Under the pieces are notes generated by a model, which was not told the DNA's origin, ran no database searches, and was given only the letters and a program-made list of their open reading frames with translations. The translations under genes and the position numbers were made by a program. From Bacillus sp. es.036 (GTDB taxonomy: Bacteria > Bacillota > Bacilli > Bacillales > Guptibacillaceae), in contig NZ_PDIZ01000001.1 of NCBI RefSeq assembly GCF_002563635.1, forward strand, positions 1,054,001 to 1,118,000: DNA of 64,000 nt, read 5' to 3'. Shown piece after piece: positions 1 through 8,444 of this stretch; the stretch's first letter is position 1, and each line of letters starts with the position of its first letter.

Positions 1-254
1 GATTAGAAATGAAAGAGCCTGGTACATACTCTGCTCAAAAGGATGCTCGTTTTCCATATATGTCCTTTCTTTCTTTTACTCCTGAAGTAACTGGTTTAAC
101 GCTTGTTGGCTACCGTTATCCATTGATAGAAAGGCATATATCCTGGGGATCCAGTCTCTGCATTAGCAATGAACTGGTCGGGGAAAATGGGTCTTATTCA
201 TTCAGTAGTGGCATACTATTGGTGGTAAGAAGTTCGGACGCCGAGCAGGTTTAG
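1..254 (+). CDS. thiN: Thiamine pyrophosphokinase, C-terminal part
   Basis: This is the 3' end of an open frame that continues past the left edge of the window; there is no in-frame stop before position 9. The residues TGLTLVGYRYPL, the tryptophan that follows, CISNELVG and the closing SFSSGILLVV match the C-terminal thiamine-binding domain of ThiN as I know it from Bacillus. The enzyme transfers pyrophosphate from ATP to thiamine to make the cofactor TPP. Its place immediately before spoVM and rpmB is the same as in B. subtilis, which supports the call. The N-terminal catalytic half lies outside the window, so integrity of the gene cannot be judged. An internal ATG at 9 is very unlikely to be the start. 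Confidence 0.85.
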   Translation, partial: LEMKEPGTYSAQKDARFPYMSFLSFTPEVTGLTLVGYRYPLIERHISWGSSLCISNELVGENGSYSFSSGILLVVRSSDAEQV

Positions 255-352
255 GTACTATTTCAATTTCGGCGAATATAATAGTAATGCATCTTATATT
301 CTCATATTGTTCATCCTGGGGTCCATCTTTGACTTTCTGAGGAGGGGGAAAT

Positions 353-436
353 ATGAAGTTTTATACGATTAAATTACCAAAATTTCTCGGTGGTTTTGTG
401 AGAGCAGTGCTCGGGTCTTTTAAAAAAAATGAGTAG
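353..436 (+). CDS. spoVM: Stage V sporulation protein M (27 aa)
   Basis: This tiny gene encodes MKFYTIKLPKFLGG, then FVRAVLGSFKKNE, which is nearly identical to the 26-residue SpoVM of B. subtilis. SpoVM is an amphipathic helix that recognises the convex forespore membrane and anchors SpoIVA, the base of the spore coat. The key proline at position 9 is present. A very strong ribosome binding site (aggaggggg, 340-348) precedes the ATG by four bases. The gene ends just before a hairpin shared with the convergent rpmB. I could not resolve a convincing sigma-E promoter in the 98 bases upstream, although the family is expressed from one in B. subtilis. The frame is too short for routine gene finders and is easily missed. 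Confidence 0.95.
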   Translation: MKFYTIKLPKFLGGFVRAVLGSFKKNE

Positions 437-444
437 TTGAAATG

Positions 445-475
445 AAAAAAAGCACCCAATTGGGTGCTTTTTTTT
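445..475. terminator. Bidirectional terminator between spoVM and rpmB
   Basis: The sequence AGCACCCAATTGGGTGCT (451-468) is a perfect palindrome. It is flanked by an A run on the left and a T run on the right, so it can terminate spoVM on the plus strand and rpmB on the minus strand. Confidence 0.88.
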
Positions 476-482
476 ACGTTTA

Positions 483-668
483 CTATGCGCGTTCGATTTT
501 GCCTGATTTAAGAGCACGAGCAGATACATAAACTTTCTTAGGTTTACCATCTACCATGATGCGTACCTTTTGAAGGTTAGCACCAAATTTACGTTTTGTT
601 GTATTCAACGCGTGAGAACGCTTGTTACCAAACGAAGTCTTGCGTCCAGTGATTGCACATTTAGCCAT
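483..668 (-). CDS. rpmB: 50S ribosomal protein L28
   Basis: This 61-residue basic protein is ribosomal protein L28. It contains [13 protein letters not shown] near the start and the conserved [15 protein letters not shown] and [14 protein letters not shown] blocks. Length matches the Bacillus protein (about 62). It is transcribed against its neighbours, convergent with spoVM and divergent from yloU, exactly as in B. subtilis. A good Shine-Dalgarno (taaggaggta on the minus strand, 676-685) precedes the ATG at 668. A strong sigma-A promoter lies about 60 bases upstream. Confidence 0.97.
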   Translation of the reverse strand: MAKCAITGRKTSFGNKRSHALNTTKRKFGANLQKVRIMVDGKPKKVYVSARALKSGKIERA

Positions 669-726
669 TGTTTCTACCTCCTTACTGTCCTACATTGCAC
701 AAAAAGTGCAGGATAAATCCTCCACT

Positions 727-755
727 ATAGTATCATGTAGGTGTAGTGAATGCAA
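727..755 (-). promoter_or_regulatory. Sigma-A promoter of rpmB
   Basis: Read on the minus strand, TTGCAT (750-755) and TACTAT (727-732) are separated by exactly 17 bases. This predicts a leader of roughly 50 nt before rpmB. The leader holds two short palindromes, TGCAC-AAAAA-GTGCA (696-710) and GGATAAATCC (711-720). Confidence 0.75.
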
Positions 756-869
756 GATGTTTAACACGTCTTATCAAGAAAAAAACTTAACAGTAAAAGC
801 TTATCATAATAGAGGTTTTAAATGATGAACTTTTATTATATGTGATATTGTAGTAAAATAACGTTAGCT

Positions 870-898
870 CTGCAAAGGATTTATTTTTACTTTATAAT
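870..898 (+). promoter_or_regulatory. Probable sigma-A promoter of yloU-fakA
   Basis: A perfect TATAAT (893-898) lies 17 bases after CTGCAA (870-875), a weak -35 match. The start codon of yloU follows at 972. The 303-base gap between rpmB and yloU (669-971) holds this and the divergent rpmB promoter. I see no gene in it. Confidence 0.5.
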
Positions 899-971
899 GT
901 TATGAATAGAATCTTATTGAGGATAAAACTGTTAAGTGGTCAGTTCTTAAATCGCTAAGGGAGGAAATATA

Positions 972-1334
972 ATGGCAATTGAAATGAAAACCCAGTACGG
1001 ACAAATTGATATTTCGACGGAAGTAGTCGCTGCGATTGCAGGTGGCGCAGCAATTGATTGTTATGGTATCGTTGGAATGGCTTCGCAAAAGCAATTAAAA
1101 GACGGCATCACTGAACTATTGGGGAAAGATAACTTTAGCAGAGGGATTGTCGTACGTAAAGATGAAGATGACCTTAACATTGACATGTACATTATCGTAA
1201 GCTACGGCACTAAAATTTCAGAAGTAGCTCATAACGTGCAAACAAAAGTAAAATATCAGCTTGATCAAATGCTCGGGCTATCAGTTGATTCAGTAAACAT
1301 TTACGTCCAAGGGGTTAGAGTGACCAACCCATAA
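972..1334 (+). CDS. yloU: Asp23/Gls24 family envelope stress protein YloU
   Basis: This 120-residue protein has the Asp23/Gls24 fold signature: an N-terminal block YGQIDISTEVVAAIAGGAA, a central IVSYGTKISEVAHNVQ segment and the closing SVNIYVQGVRV. There is no signal peptide or membrane segment, so it is cytosolic. Family members associate with the membrane or act in envelope stress, but the biochemical role of YloU is not settled. It has a clear ribosome binding site (gggaggaaa) and lies 22 bases before fakA. The yloU-fakA pairing is conserved in Bacilli, which hints at a role linked to fatty acid or envelope metabolism. Confidence 0.93.
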   Translation: MAIEMKTQYGQIDISTEVVAAIAGGAAIDCYGIVGMASQKQLKDGITELLGKDNFSRGIVVRKDEDDLNIDMYIIVSYGTKISEVAHNVQTKVKYQLDQMLGLSVDSVNIYVQGVRVTNP

Positions 1335-1356
1335 GTGGAGTTAGGAGGAAAAGTCT

Positions 1357-3033
1357 GTGACGATTCAAAAGATTGATGGAAAGCGTTTTGCGCACATGGT
1401 TCTTGAAGGAGCAAATAATCTTTCAAAGAATGCCAAAATGGTAGATGCGCTAAATGTTTTCCCTGTACCAGATGGAGATACTGGTACAAACATGAACTTA
1501 ACAATTACATCTGGAGCAGCTGAAGTAAGATCAAGCAGCTCTGATAAAGTAGGAGACGTGGCATCTCTTTTTGCAAGAGGCTTATTGATGGGCGCACGCG
1601 GGAATTCTGGCGTTATTCTATCTCAGCTATTTCGAGGGTTTTCAAAGTCAATAGAAGGAAAGTCTGAGATTACAAGCGTCGAGTTAGCTGCCGCACTTGA
1701 AAATGGCGTGGATTCGGCCTATAAAGCTGTTATGAAGCCAGTGGAAGGCACCATTCTTACCGTTGCAAAGGATGCTGCTCGTAAAGCAGTGAAGTCTGCA
1801 AAGAAAATATCAGACGTTGTCGAGCTGATGCAGGTGGTTGTAAAAGAAGGAAAAGAGTCTTTAAACCGTACGCCTGATCTCCTTCCTGTACTAAAAGAAG
1901 TTGGCGTAGTTGATTCTGGCGGTCAGGGTCTATTGTTAATCTATGAAGGATTCCTTGCTGTTCTGGAAGGAAAAGAAACACCTGATTCTTCCGTTGATGA
2001 AGAGAAGATGGATGAGCTTGTGCGAGCTGAGCACCACAAAAGTGCACAAGGTCATATGAAAACAGAAGACATTGAATTTGGCTACTGTACAGAGTTCATG
2101 GTTCAATTTGAAGAAGAAAAGCTTGCCAAATCACCTTATGACGAGGAAGCATTTCGAAATGAACTTGATAAGCATGGTGACTCCTTGCTAGTTGTCTCTG
2201 ACGATGATCTCGTTAAAGTACATATGCATACTGAATATCCGGGAAACATTATGACGTATGCACAAAATTACGGGAGTTTAATTAAGATTAAAATTGAGAA
2301 CATGCGCGAGCAGCACTCAACAATCGTGAAAGAAGAGCGTCCGAAGCGGGAGAAGAAAGAGAAACCTGCTGAACGTAAAGAGTATGGGATTATTACGGTG
2401 TCAATGGGCGAAGGAATCGCAACGTTGTTTGAGAGCCTTGGCGCTCATTACGTCATCCCAGGTGGACAGACGATGAATCCGAGCACAGAAGATATCATCA
2501 AGGCAATTGAAGAAGTGTACGCTAATAATATCATTATTTTGCCAAATAACAGCAATATTGTGATGACTGCACAGCAGGCTGCTTCCGTTGTTGATGAGAA
2601 CGTCATTGTTATTCCATCTAAGACGGTGCCACAGGGTATTTCGAGTCTCCTTGGCTTTAACCCTTCTGCTAGTGCTCAAGCAAATGAAGAAGCGATGAAA
2701 GATAGTCTTTCAGCTGTTAAATCAGGTCAAGTAACGTTTGCTGTACGCGATACGAAGATTGACGGAATTGATATCGCAAAAGACGACTTTATGGGAATCG
2801 CGGATGGTAAAATTGTTGTTTCTGAACAAGAACGTCTTGAAGTAGCTAAGGCGCTTTTATCATCTATGATTACAGAAGACGATGAAATTGTTACGATTAT
2901 TTACGGGGAAGACGCTGAGCAGGAAGAAGCAGAAACCCTTGTAGCTTATATCGAAGAGCGGTTTGAAGAAGTTGAAGTTGAGCTTCACGAAGGTAAACAA
3001 CCGATCTACGCCTATATTATGGCCGTGGAGTAG
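1357..3033 (+). CDS. fakA: Fatty acid kinase catalytic subunit FakA (YloV)
   Basis: This 558-residue protein is the FakA/YloV kinase, close to the usual length. FakA phosphorylates exogenous fatty acids presented by a DegV-like FakB partner, making acyl-phosphates for PlsX/PlsY. The N-terminal DhaL-like kinase domain holds FPVPDGDTGTNM, with Asp39 and Asp41 as expected nucleotide-metal ligands, and GARGNSGVILSQ. A central domain contains KVHMHTEYPGN, and the C-terminal DegV-like region begins near YGIITVSMGEG. The start is GTG at 1357 after taggaggaaaa. No FakB lies in this window. A charged lysine/glutamate-rich linker separates the middle and C-terminal domains. Confidence 0.93.
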   Translation: MTIQKIDGKRFAHMVLEGANNLSKNAKMVDALNVFPVPDGDTGTNMNLTITSGAAEVRSSSSDKVGDVASLFARGLLMGARGNSGVILSQLFRGFSKSIEGKSEITSVELAAALENGVDSAYKAVMKPVEGTILTVAKDAARKAVKSAKKISDVVELMQVVVKEGKESLNRTPDLLPVLKEVGVVDSGGQGLLLIYEGFLAVLEGKETPDSSVDEEKMDELVRAEHHKSAQGHMKTEDIEFGYCTEFMVQFEEEKLAKSPYDEEAFRNELDKHGDSLLVVSDDDLVKVHMHTEYPGNIMTYAQNYGSLIKIKIENMREQHSTIVKEERPKREKKEKPAERKEYGIITVSMGEGIATLFESLGAHYVIPGGQTMNPSTEDIIKAIEEVYANNIIILPNNSNIVMTAQQAASVVDENVIVIPSKTVPQGISSLLGFNPSASAQANEEAMKDSLSAVKSGQVTFAVRDTKIDGIDIAKDDFMGIADGKIVVSEQERLEVAKALLSSMITEDDEIVTIIYGEDAEQEEAETLVAYIEERFEEVEVELHEGKQPIYAYIMAVE

Positions 3034-3051
3034 ATTGAATAAATAGTTGCG

Positions 3052-3089
3052 GAAAAAGAAACGTGGCATGAGCCAGGTTTTCTTTTTCT
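3052..3089 (+). terminator. Terminator after fakA
   Basis: An imperfect hairpin starts 18 bases after the fakA stop. Its GAAAAAGAA arm pairs with TTTTCTTTTTC around a TGGC-atga-GCCA core. The arm itself supplies the A and T runs. Confidence 0.6.
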
Positions 3090-3138
3090 GTATAGAACTC
3101 CTTTTATTAAATAAAGCAAGTTGAGAGGTGGCGTCAAC

Positions 3139-3801
3139 GTGAAGTTTCGCAGTGTATTCGATATTATTGGACCTGTAATGATTGGTCCATCAAGCTCCCA
3201 TACAGCTGGAGCAGCTAGAATAGGTCGTGTGGCAAGACATTTGTTTGGTCGTGAGCCTAAGTCGATCACCGTTTCACTATACGGATCGTTTGCAAGAACC
3301 TACAAAGGACATGGTACTGACGTGGCGCTAATCGGTGGCGTTCTCGATTTTGATACATACGACGAGAGAATCGTGAATGCGCTTACAATAGCGAAGGAAA
3401 AGAAAATCAAAGTTCGCTTTACGGAAGAAGATGCGATCACAGATCATCCAAATACTGCGCGCATCCACCTATCTGACGAAAAGGGAGAACTTGAGCTTGT
3501 TGGGATTTCCATCGGCGGTGGTAAAATCGAGGTTATTGAACTTAATGGGTTTGCGCTAGGACTTTCAGGGAATAGTCCAGCGATTCTCGTTGTGCACAAT
3601 GATCGATTTGGCGCGATTGCAGGTGTATCAAACACGTTAGCCAAACATGAGATTAACATTGGTCACATGAATGTATCGCGAAAAGAGAAGGGCAAAGAAG
3701 CGCTAATGACGATTGAAGTGGATCAAAACATTCCGCAAATTGTATTAGATGAAGTGGAATCGTTGCCTAACATTATACAAGTTGCAAAAATTAGCGATTG
3801 A
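3139..3801 (+). CDS. sdaAB: L-serine dehydratase, beta subunit
   Basis: The protein (220 residues) is the beta subunit of the iron-sulphur L-serine dehydratase, which deaminates serine to pyruvate and ammonia with SdaAA. VFDIIGPVMIGPSSSHTAGAARIGR near the start is diagnostic; the C-terminal 75 residues form an ACT-like domain (AIAGVSNTLAKHEINIGHMN). I chose the GTG at 3139, eight bases after agaggtgg, because it gives the KFRSVFDIIGP start and the exact B. subtilis length. An upstream TTG at 3121 would add six residues, but it overlaps the ribosome binding site. The gene lies 20 bases before sdaAA. Confidence 0.93.
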   Translation: MKFRSVFDIIGPVMIGPSSSHTAGAARIGRVARHLFGREPKSITVSLYGSFARTYKGHGTDVALIGGVLDFDTYDERIVNALTIAKEKKIKVRFTEEDAITDHPNTARIHLSDEKGELELVGISIGGGKIEVIELNGFALGLSGNSPAILVVHNDRFGAIAGVSNTLAKHEINIGHMNVSRKEKGKEALMTIEVDQNIPQIVLDEVESLPNIIQVAKISD

Positions 3802-3821
3802 GGTAAAGAGGAGGAATAGGT

Positions 3822-4709
3822 ATGTTTCGTAACGTAGCAGAATTGGTAGAATTGGCGCAATCGAAAAATAAGCCAATCTCAGAAATAATGATTGAACAAG
3901 AAATGGATTTCAGAGGCCGTACACGTGAAGAAGTTTACAATCAAATGAAAAATAATCTTGTTGTCATGGAGCAGGCGGTTGAAAGAGGAATTAATGAAGA
4001 TGTTAAATCACATTCCGGCTTAACAGGTGGAGACGCTGTTCTTCTTCAAAACTATATGAAGTCTGGAAACTCGTTGTCAGGCCATACGATGCTTGATGCT
4101 GTTAGTAAAGCGATCGCCACAAATGAAGTAAACGCAGCAATGGGCACAATTTGTGCAACGCCGACAGCAGGCTCGGCTGGAGTTGTACCAGGTACTTTAT
4201 TTGCGATTCGTGAAAAAGTAAATCCGACAGAAGAGCAGATGGTAAGGTATCTCTTCACTTCTGGAGCATTTGGGTTTGTTGTAGCGAATAATGCTTCTAT
4301 TTCAGGTGCAGCTGGTGGCTGTCAGGCTGAAGTAGGTTCTGCAACAGGGATGGCTGCAGCAGCGATTGTGGAACTAATGGGGGGGACGCCAGAACAATCT
4401 TCTCACGCATTTGCTATTGCACTTAAAAACATGCTTGGTCTTGTATGTGACCCTGTTGCAGGCCTTGTTGAAGTACCGTGTGTAAAACGTAATGCAATGG
4501 GCGCTTCTAATGCGCTCGTAGCAGCAGATATGTCTCTTGCTGGTATTACAAGTCGCATTCCATGTGATGAAGTAATTGATGCGATGTATAAAATTGGACA
4601 AACGATGCCATCTGCCCTTCGTGAAACAGCACAAGGGGGACTTGCAGCAACACCAACGGGACGTGAGCTCGAAGCGAAAATCTTTGGAGTATCCCTTGAT
4701 AGGAAATGA
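3822..4709 (+). CDS. sdaAA: L-serine dehydratase, alpha subunit
   Basis: This 295-residue subunit carries the [4Fe-4S] cluster of L-serine dehydratase. Three cysteines are seen in conserved settings: Cys167 (GGCQAEVGSATG), Cys209 (LVCDPVAG) and Cys220 (VPCVKRN). Their spacing of 42 and 11 residues equals that of the three cluster ligands described for the fused bacterial enzyme. The glycine-rich stretch CATPTAGSAGVVPGT is also present. RBS gaggaataggt precedes the ATG. The two subunits and recG appear to form one transcription unit. Confidence 0.95.
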   Translation: MFRNVAELVELAQSKNKPISEIMIEQEMDFRGRTREEVYNQMKNNLVVMEQAVERGINEDVKSHSGLTGGDAVLLQNYMKSGNSLSGHTMLDAVSKAIATNEVNAAMGTICATPTAGSAGVVPGTLFAIREKVNPTEEQMVRYLFTSGAFGFVVANNASISGAAGGCQAEVGSATGMAAAAIVELMGGTPEQSSHAFAIALKNMLGLVCDPVAGLVEVPCVKRNAMGASNALVAADMSLAGITSRIPCDEVIDAMYKIGQTMPSALRETAQGGLAATPTGRELEAKIFGVSLDRK

Positions 4710-4719
4710 GTGAGAAAGA

Positions 4720-6750
4720 ATGGACGATCGGATTACGCAAATAAAAGGGATTGGTGATGAGAAAGCGGCTTCTCTTTCATCGATCGGAATTCATAACATA
4801 CAAGATTTAACTGAATATTTTCCATTTCGGTATGAAGATTATGAGCTAAAAGATCTAGCTGAAGTGAAGCATGAAGAACGAGCAACGCTTGAAGGGAAAG
4901 TTCATAGTGAACCGGTAGTCCGCTTTTATGGAAAGAAGAAATCACGATTGTCCGTAAGGCTGTTAGTAGGGAAATTCCTCATAACAGCCGTTTTTTTTAA
5001 TCGTGCTTTCTTAAAAAAGCAGTTTACGCTAGGTCAGATTGTTACGGTAACAGGGAAATGGGATCAACATAAAATGACCCTCTCAGCAAATGAAATTACG
5101 TTTTCTAGTCATAATCCAGACGGAACGATAGAACCGATCTACCCTGTCGGTGGGGACGTAACGGTGAAAGCGATGAAACGTTATATTCAGCTTGCGTTGA
5201 ATCAGTTTGGGGAACAAATAGAAGAAAATCTTCCTCCGCAAATGCTTGAGCGGTATAAATTGATGCCGCGAAAAGACGCTGTCTTTATGATGCACGCCCC
5301 ACCTTCACATGACGGGCTTAAGCAAGCAAGACGTCGCTTCGTCTATGAAGAATTACTTCAATTTCAGCTGAAGATGCAGGTGTTTCGTAAGCGTGAACGG
5401 GAAAGTACAAAAGGAGCTTCACAAGTGTTTGAAAAGGAGAAGCTGGATGCGTTTGTAGAAAGCCTTCCTTTCCCATTAACCGGTGCTCAAAATCGCGTAG
5501 TTGGCGAAATATTGAAGGATATGCAGAGTGACTATCGGATGAATCGACTGCTACAGGGAGATGTTGGTTCAGGTAAAACGGTTGTGGCTGCGATTGGCTT
5601 ATACGCTTCATACCTTGCTGGTCATCAGGGGGCATTAATGGTGCCAACTGAAATACTTGCTGAGCAGCATTATGAATCTTTTCAAGAACTTCTTGGCGAG
5701 CAACTGAATGTGGAGTTGTTAACAGGATCAGTGAAGGGGAAGAAGCGACGTGAGATTCTAGAACGTCTGGCTCTTGGAGAAGTCGATCTTCTTATTGGTA
5801 CACATGCACTGATACAGGATGAAGTTGTGTTCGAAAACCTCGGGCTCGTCATTACAGATGAACAGCATCGTTTTGGTGTAAATCAGCGTCGTGTTTTACG
5901 TGAAAAGGGACTAAGTCCAGACGTTCTCTATATGACAGCGACGCCGATTCCAAGAACGCTCGCCATCTCTGTTTTTGGTGACATGGATGTATCTACCATT
6001 GATGAAATGCCTGCAGGTCGCAAACCAATTGAAACGTATTGGGCGAAACCAGACATGCTTCCTCGAGTGATTGATTTTGTGAAAAAAGAACTGGATCAAG
6101 GGAGGCAGGGTTATGTCATTTGTCCTCTGATCGAAGAGTCTGAAAAGCTTGATGTTCAAAATGCGATTGACGTCCATTTTCAAATGCAAACAGCTCTTCC
6201 CGGTTATCAGGTGGGCTTAATGCATGGACGACTTAGCTCAGATGAGAAAGAAGAAGTGATGGAAGAGTTTAGTACGAATAACGTCCAGCTTCTTGTTTCG
6301 ACCACAGTCGTAGAAGTAGGGGTAAATGTACCAAATGCGACGATCATGGTCATCTATGATGCTGAACGTTTTGGACTGGCACAGCTTCATCAATTGCGAG
6401 GTCGTGTTGGTCGAGGCAGTGAGCAATCTTACTGTGTGCTACTTGCTGACCCTAAATCAGAAGTTGGTAAAGAACGCATGCAAATCATGACGGAATCGAA
6501 CGATGGTTTCGTCCTTTCTCAGCGTGACTTAGAGCTTCGTGGCCCCGGGGACTTTTTTGGACGAAAGCAAAGCGGGCTACCTGAATTTAAAGTAGCCGAT
6601 TTAGTTCACGATTATCGCGTACTTGAAGTGGCTCGAAATGATGCTGCTGCACTTGTTGAATCGACCGCATTCTGGGAAGATGAGACGTATCGTAGTTTAC
6701 GAGACTACCTAGCTGAACAAGGCGTTTTAAGCGGAGAAAAGCTGGATTAG
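4720..6750 (+). CDS. recG: ATP-dependent DNA helicase RecG
   Basis: RecG remodels stalled replication forks and branch-migrates Holliday junctions. The 676 residues match the usual length. Order seen: an N-terminal wedge/OB domain (about 1-160), Walker A GDVGSGKT at 280-287, the DEQH box at 380-383 followed by RFGV, TATPIPRTLA, and a C-terminal helicase lobe with QLRGRVGRGSEQSYC and the RecG-specific GRKQSGLPEF. The ATG is ten bases after the sdaAA stop, with only a weak ribosome binding site. No terminator follows; the fapR promoter begins two bases after the stop codon. Confidence 0.96.
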   Translation: MDDRITQIKGIGDEKAASLSSIGIHNIQDLTEYFPFRYEDYELKDLAEVKHEERATLEGKVHSEPVVRFYGKKKSRLSVRLLVGKFLITAVFFNRAFLKKQFTLGQIVTVTGKWDQHKMTLSANEITFSSHNPDGTIEPIYPVGGDVTVKAMKRYIQLALNQFGEQIEENLPPQMLERYKLMPRKDAVFMMHAPPSHDGLKQARRRFVYEELLQFQLKMQVFRKRERESTKGASQVFEKEKLDAFVESLPFPLTGAQNRVVGEILKDMQSDYRMNRLLQGDVGSGKTVVAAIGLYASYLAGHQGALMVPTEILAEQHYESFQELLGEQLNVELLTGSVKGKKRREILERLALGEVDLLIGTHALIQDEVVFENLGLVITDEQHRFGVNQRRVLREKGLSPDVLYMTATPIPRTLAISVFGDMDVSTIDEMPAGRKPIETYWAKPDMLPRVIDFVKKELDQGRQGYVICPLIEESEKLDVQNAIDVHFQMQTALPGYQVGLMHGRLSSDEKEEVMEEFSTNNVQLLVSTTVVEVGVNVPNATIMVIYDAERFGLAQLHQLRGRVGRGSEQSYCVLLADPKSEVGKERMQIMTESNDGFVLSQRDLELRGPGDFFGRKQSGLPEFKVADLVHDYRVLEVARNDAAALVESTAFWEDETYRSLRDYLAEQGVLSGEKLD

Positions 6751-6751
6751 C

Positions 6752-6780
6752 TTGCATAATGCTACCGCAAAGTATATACT
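6752..6780 (+). promoter_or_regulatory. Sigma-A promoter of fapR-plsX-fabDG-acpP
   Basis: TTGCAT (6752-6757) and TATACT (6775-6780) are spaced by 17 bases. The predicted start near 6787 falls inside the FapR operator. Confidence 0.82.
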
Positions 6781-6785
6781 ACCTT

Positions 6786-6802
6786 TTAGGACCTAGTCAT
6801 AA
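6786..6802 (+). promoter_or_regulatory. FapR operator
   Basis: TTAGGACCTAGTCATAA resembles the Bacillus FapR box (TTAG-ACCTAGT--TAA core). It covers the predicted transcription start, six bases after the -10 box, so bound FapR would block initiation. Malonyl-CoA is the known inducer of FapR. The match is from memory of the consensus. Confidence 0.8.
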
Positions 6803-6808
6803 GACTGA

Positions 6809-6838
6809 GATAAAGAGGATCATGTGATCCTCTTTATC
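6809..6838 (+). repeat. 30-nt perfect palindrome in the fapR leader
   Basis: GATAAAGAGGATCA (6809-6822) is followed by TG and then by its exact reverse complement (6825-6838). It lies in the predicted fapR 5' leader, 34 bases before the start codon. No real T run follows (ccgtttatt), so it is a poor intrinsic terminator for recG; a leader hairpin or protein site is also possible. Confidence 0.7.
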
Positions 6839-6871
6839 CGTTTATTAATGCTAGATAGGCGGCGGTAGTAG

Positions 6872-7429
6872 ATGAAAAGGAGTAAGAAAGACCGGCAAAG
6901 TCAGCTTAAGGAAACAATCGAGAGCACACCCTTTATTACGGATGAAGAGCTTGCTGAAAAGTTTAACGTTAGTATTCAAACGATAAGACTCGATCGTTTG
7001 GAGCTTTCTATTCCAGAACTTCGAGAGAGAATAAAGTACGTGGCACAGCAGCAGCTTGATGAAGTAAAAGCTCTCCCGATCGATGAAGTGATCGGACAAG
7101 TGATTGATCTCCAGCTTGATGAAAGTGCCATTTCAATCCTTGATATTCGTCCTGAACACGTTTTTTCTAGAAACAAAATCGCAAGAGGCCATCATCTTTT
7201 CGCTCAAGCCAATTCACTTGCTGTAGCGATTATTGATGATGAACTTGCACTGACAGCCAAAGCGAATATTCGCTTTTCTAGTCAGGTGAAAGAAGGAGAA
7301 CGAGTGGTAGCAAAAGCACTTGTCACAGACCAGCGAAAAGACAGAACGACGGTTGAAGTGAATAGCTTTGTCCAGAATGAGAATGTCTTTTCTGGTGAAT
7401 TTGTTATGTATCGCTCGACTAAACCCTGA
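6872..7429 (+). CDS. fapR: Fatty acid/phospholipid synthesis repressor FapR
   Basis: FapR is the malonyl-CoA-sensing repressor of the fap regulon. The 185-residue protein has an N-terminal winged helix ([20 protein letters not shown], about 22-45), a linker helix, and a C-terminal hot-dog ligand domain (from about residue 75, with [21 protein letters not shown]). The operator at its own promoter indicates autoregulation. The ribosome binding site (ggcggtag) is weak, so the start at ATG 6872 rests mainly on family length. The downstream genes are direct FapR targets in Bacillus. Confidence 0.94.
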   Translation: MKRSKKDRQSQLKETIESTPFITDEELAEKFNVSIQTIRLDRLELSIPELRERIKYVAQQQLDEVKALPIDEVIGQVIDLQLDESAISILDIRPEHVFSRNKIARGHHLFAQANSLAVAIIDDELALTAKANIRFSSQVKEGERVVAKALVTDQRKDRTTVEVNSFVQNENVFSGEFVMYRSTKP

Positions 7430-7440
7430 AGGGAAGTTGT

Positions 7441-8442
7441 TTGAAAATGAGACTTGCAATTGACGCAATGGGTGGAGACAATGCACCTGATGCCATAATA
7501 GATGGTGTATATGAAGCGATTGAAGCGTTCAATGATTTGTCTGTTACGGTTGTGGGAGACGAAAATAAAATCAATCCGCTGTTAAAAGGAAACAAAGATC
7601 GAATCACAGTCTTACATACAGAAGAATACATATCATCAGACGATCAGCCAGTAAAAGCTGTTCGAAGAAAGAAAAACGCTTCGATGGTTTTAGCTGTAAA
7701 TGAAGTAAAGGAAGGGCGAGCAGATGCTGCTATATCAGCTGGTAATACTGGTGCGTTAATGGCAGCAGGATTGCTTTATGTCGGCCGCATTAAGGGGATT
7801 GATCGTCCTGGATTAGCGCCAACGCTCCCAACAATAGATGAAGCTGGTTTTGTTCTGCTCGATGTTGGAGCGAATATGGATGCGAAACCAGATCACCTTC
7901 TTCAATACGCTCATATGGGTTCGGTTTATGCTGAGAAAGTGCGTGGTGTTAATAACCCGCGCGTTGGTTTATTGAACATCGGTACAGAAGAAGGAAAAGG
8001 AAATGAGCTAAGCAAGCAGGCGTATGCACTCCTTGAGAATAGTGGCCTGAACTTTGTAGGGAACGTGGAGTCAAGAGACATTCTTGGTAACGAAGCAGAT
8101 GTTGTTGTGTGTGATGGCTTTTCCGGAAATTTGGTTTTAAAAACAATTGAAGGTACAGCCTTAACGATGTTCAAAATGTTGAAGGAAGAACTTACAAGCT
8201 CGTTTACAAGTAAAGTAGCAGCGGGTGTACTAAAACCGAAGCTTAAGAATTTATCTACAAAGCTTGATTATTCGGAGTATGGTGGTGCAGGATTATTTGG
8301 TCTAAATGCTCCTGTTATTAAAGCACACGGATCGTCAAACGGAAGAGCTGTATTCAGCGCGATTAAGCAAGCTAGAATGATGGTGACAGGAAATGTAGTA
8401 TCTGCAATTCAATCATCTCTTGTCAAAGAGGAAGGAGAATAA
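7441..8442 (+). CDS. plsX: Phosphate acyltransferase PlsX
   Basis: PlsX makes acyl-phosphate from acyl-ACP for PlsY, the first acylation step of phospholipid synthesis; it is a peripheral membrane enzyme. The N-terminus [14 protein letters not shown] and the internal [24 protein letters not shown] and [11 protein letters not shown] blocks are typical. Two starts are possible: TTG 7441 (333 aa), six bases from aaggga, or ATG 7447, twelve bases from it, which gives the N-terminus seen in B. subtilis. The gene begins 11 bases after fapR and ends two bases before fabD. Confidence 0.93.
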   Translation: MKMRLAIDAMGGDNAPDAIIDGVYEAIEAFNDLSVTVVGDENKINPLLKGNKDRITVLHTEEYISSDDQPVKAVRRKKNASMVLAVNEVKEGRADAAISAGNTGALMAAGLLYVGRIKGIDRPGLAPTLPTIDEAGFVLLDVGANMDAKPDHLLQYAHMGSVYAEKVRGVNNPRVGLLNIGTEEGKGNELSKQAYALLENSGLNFVGNVESRDILGNEADVVVCDGFSGNLVLKTIEGTALTMFKMLKEELTSSFTSKVAAGVLKPKLKNLSTKLDYSEYGGAGLFGLNAPVIKAHGSSNGRAVFSAIKQARMMVTGNVVSAIQSSLVKEEGE

Positions 8443-8444
8443 TC

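Noticed and set aside
274-310. Sigma-E promoter for spoVM (GAATATA and CATATTGT)
   Set aside because: The spacing of 22 bases is far too long for the 13-15 expected.
622-825. Plus-strand frame of 67 codons opposite rpmB
   Set aside because: It lies antisense to the rpmB coding region and its promoter, has no ribosome binding site and no recognisable product.
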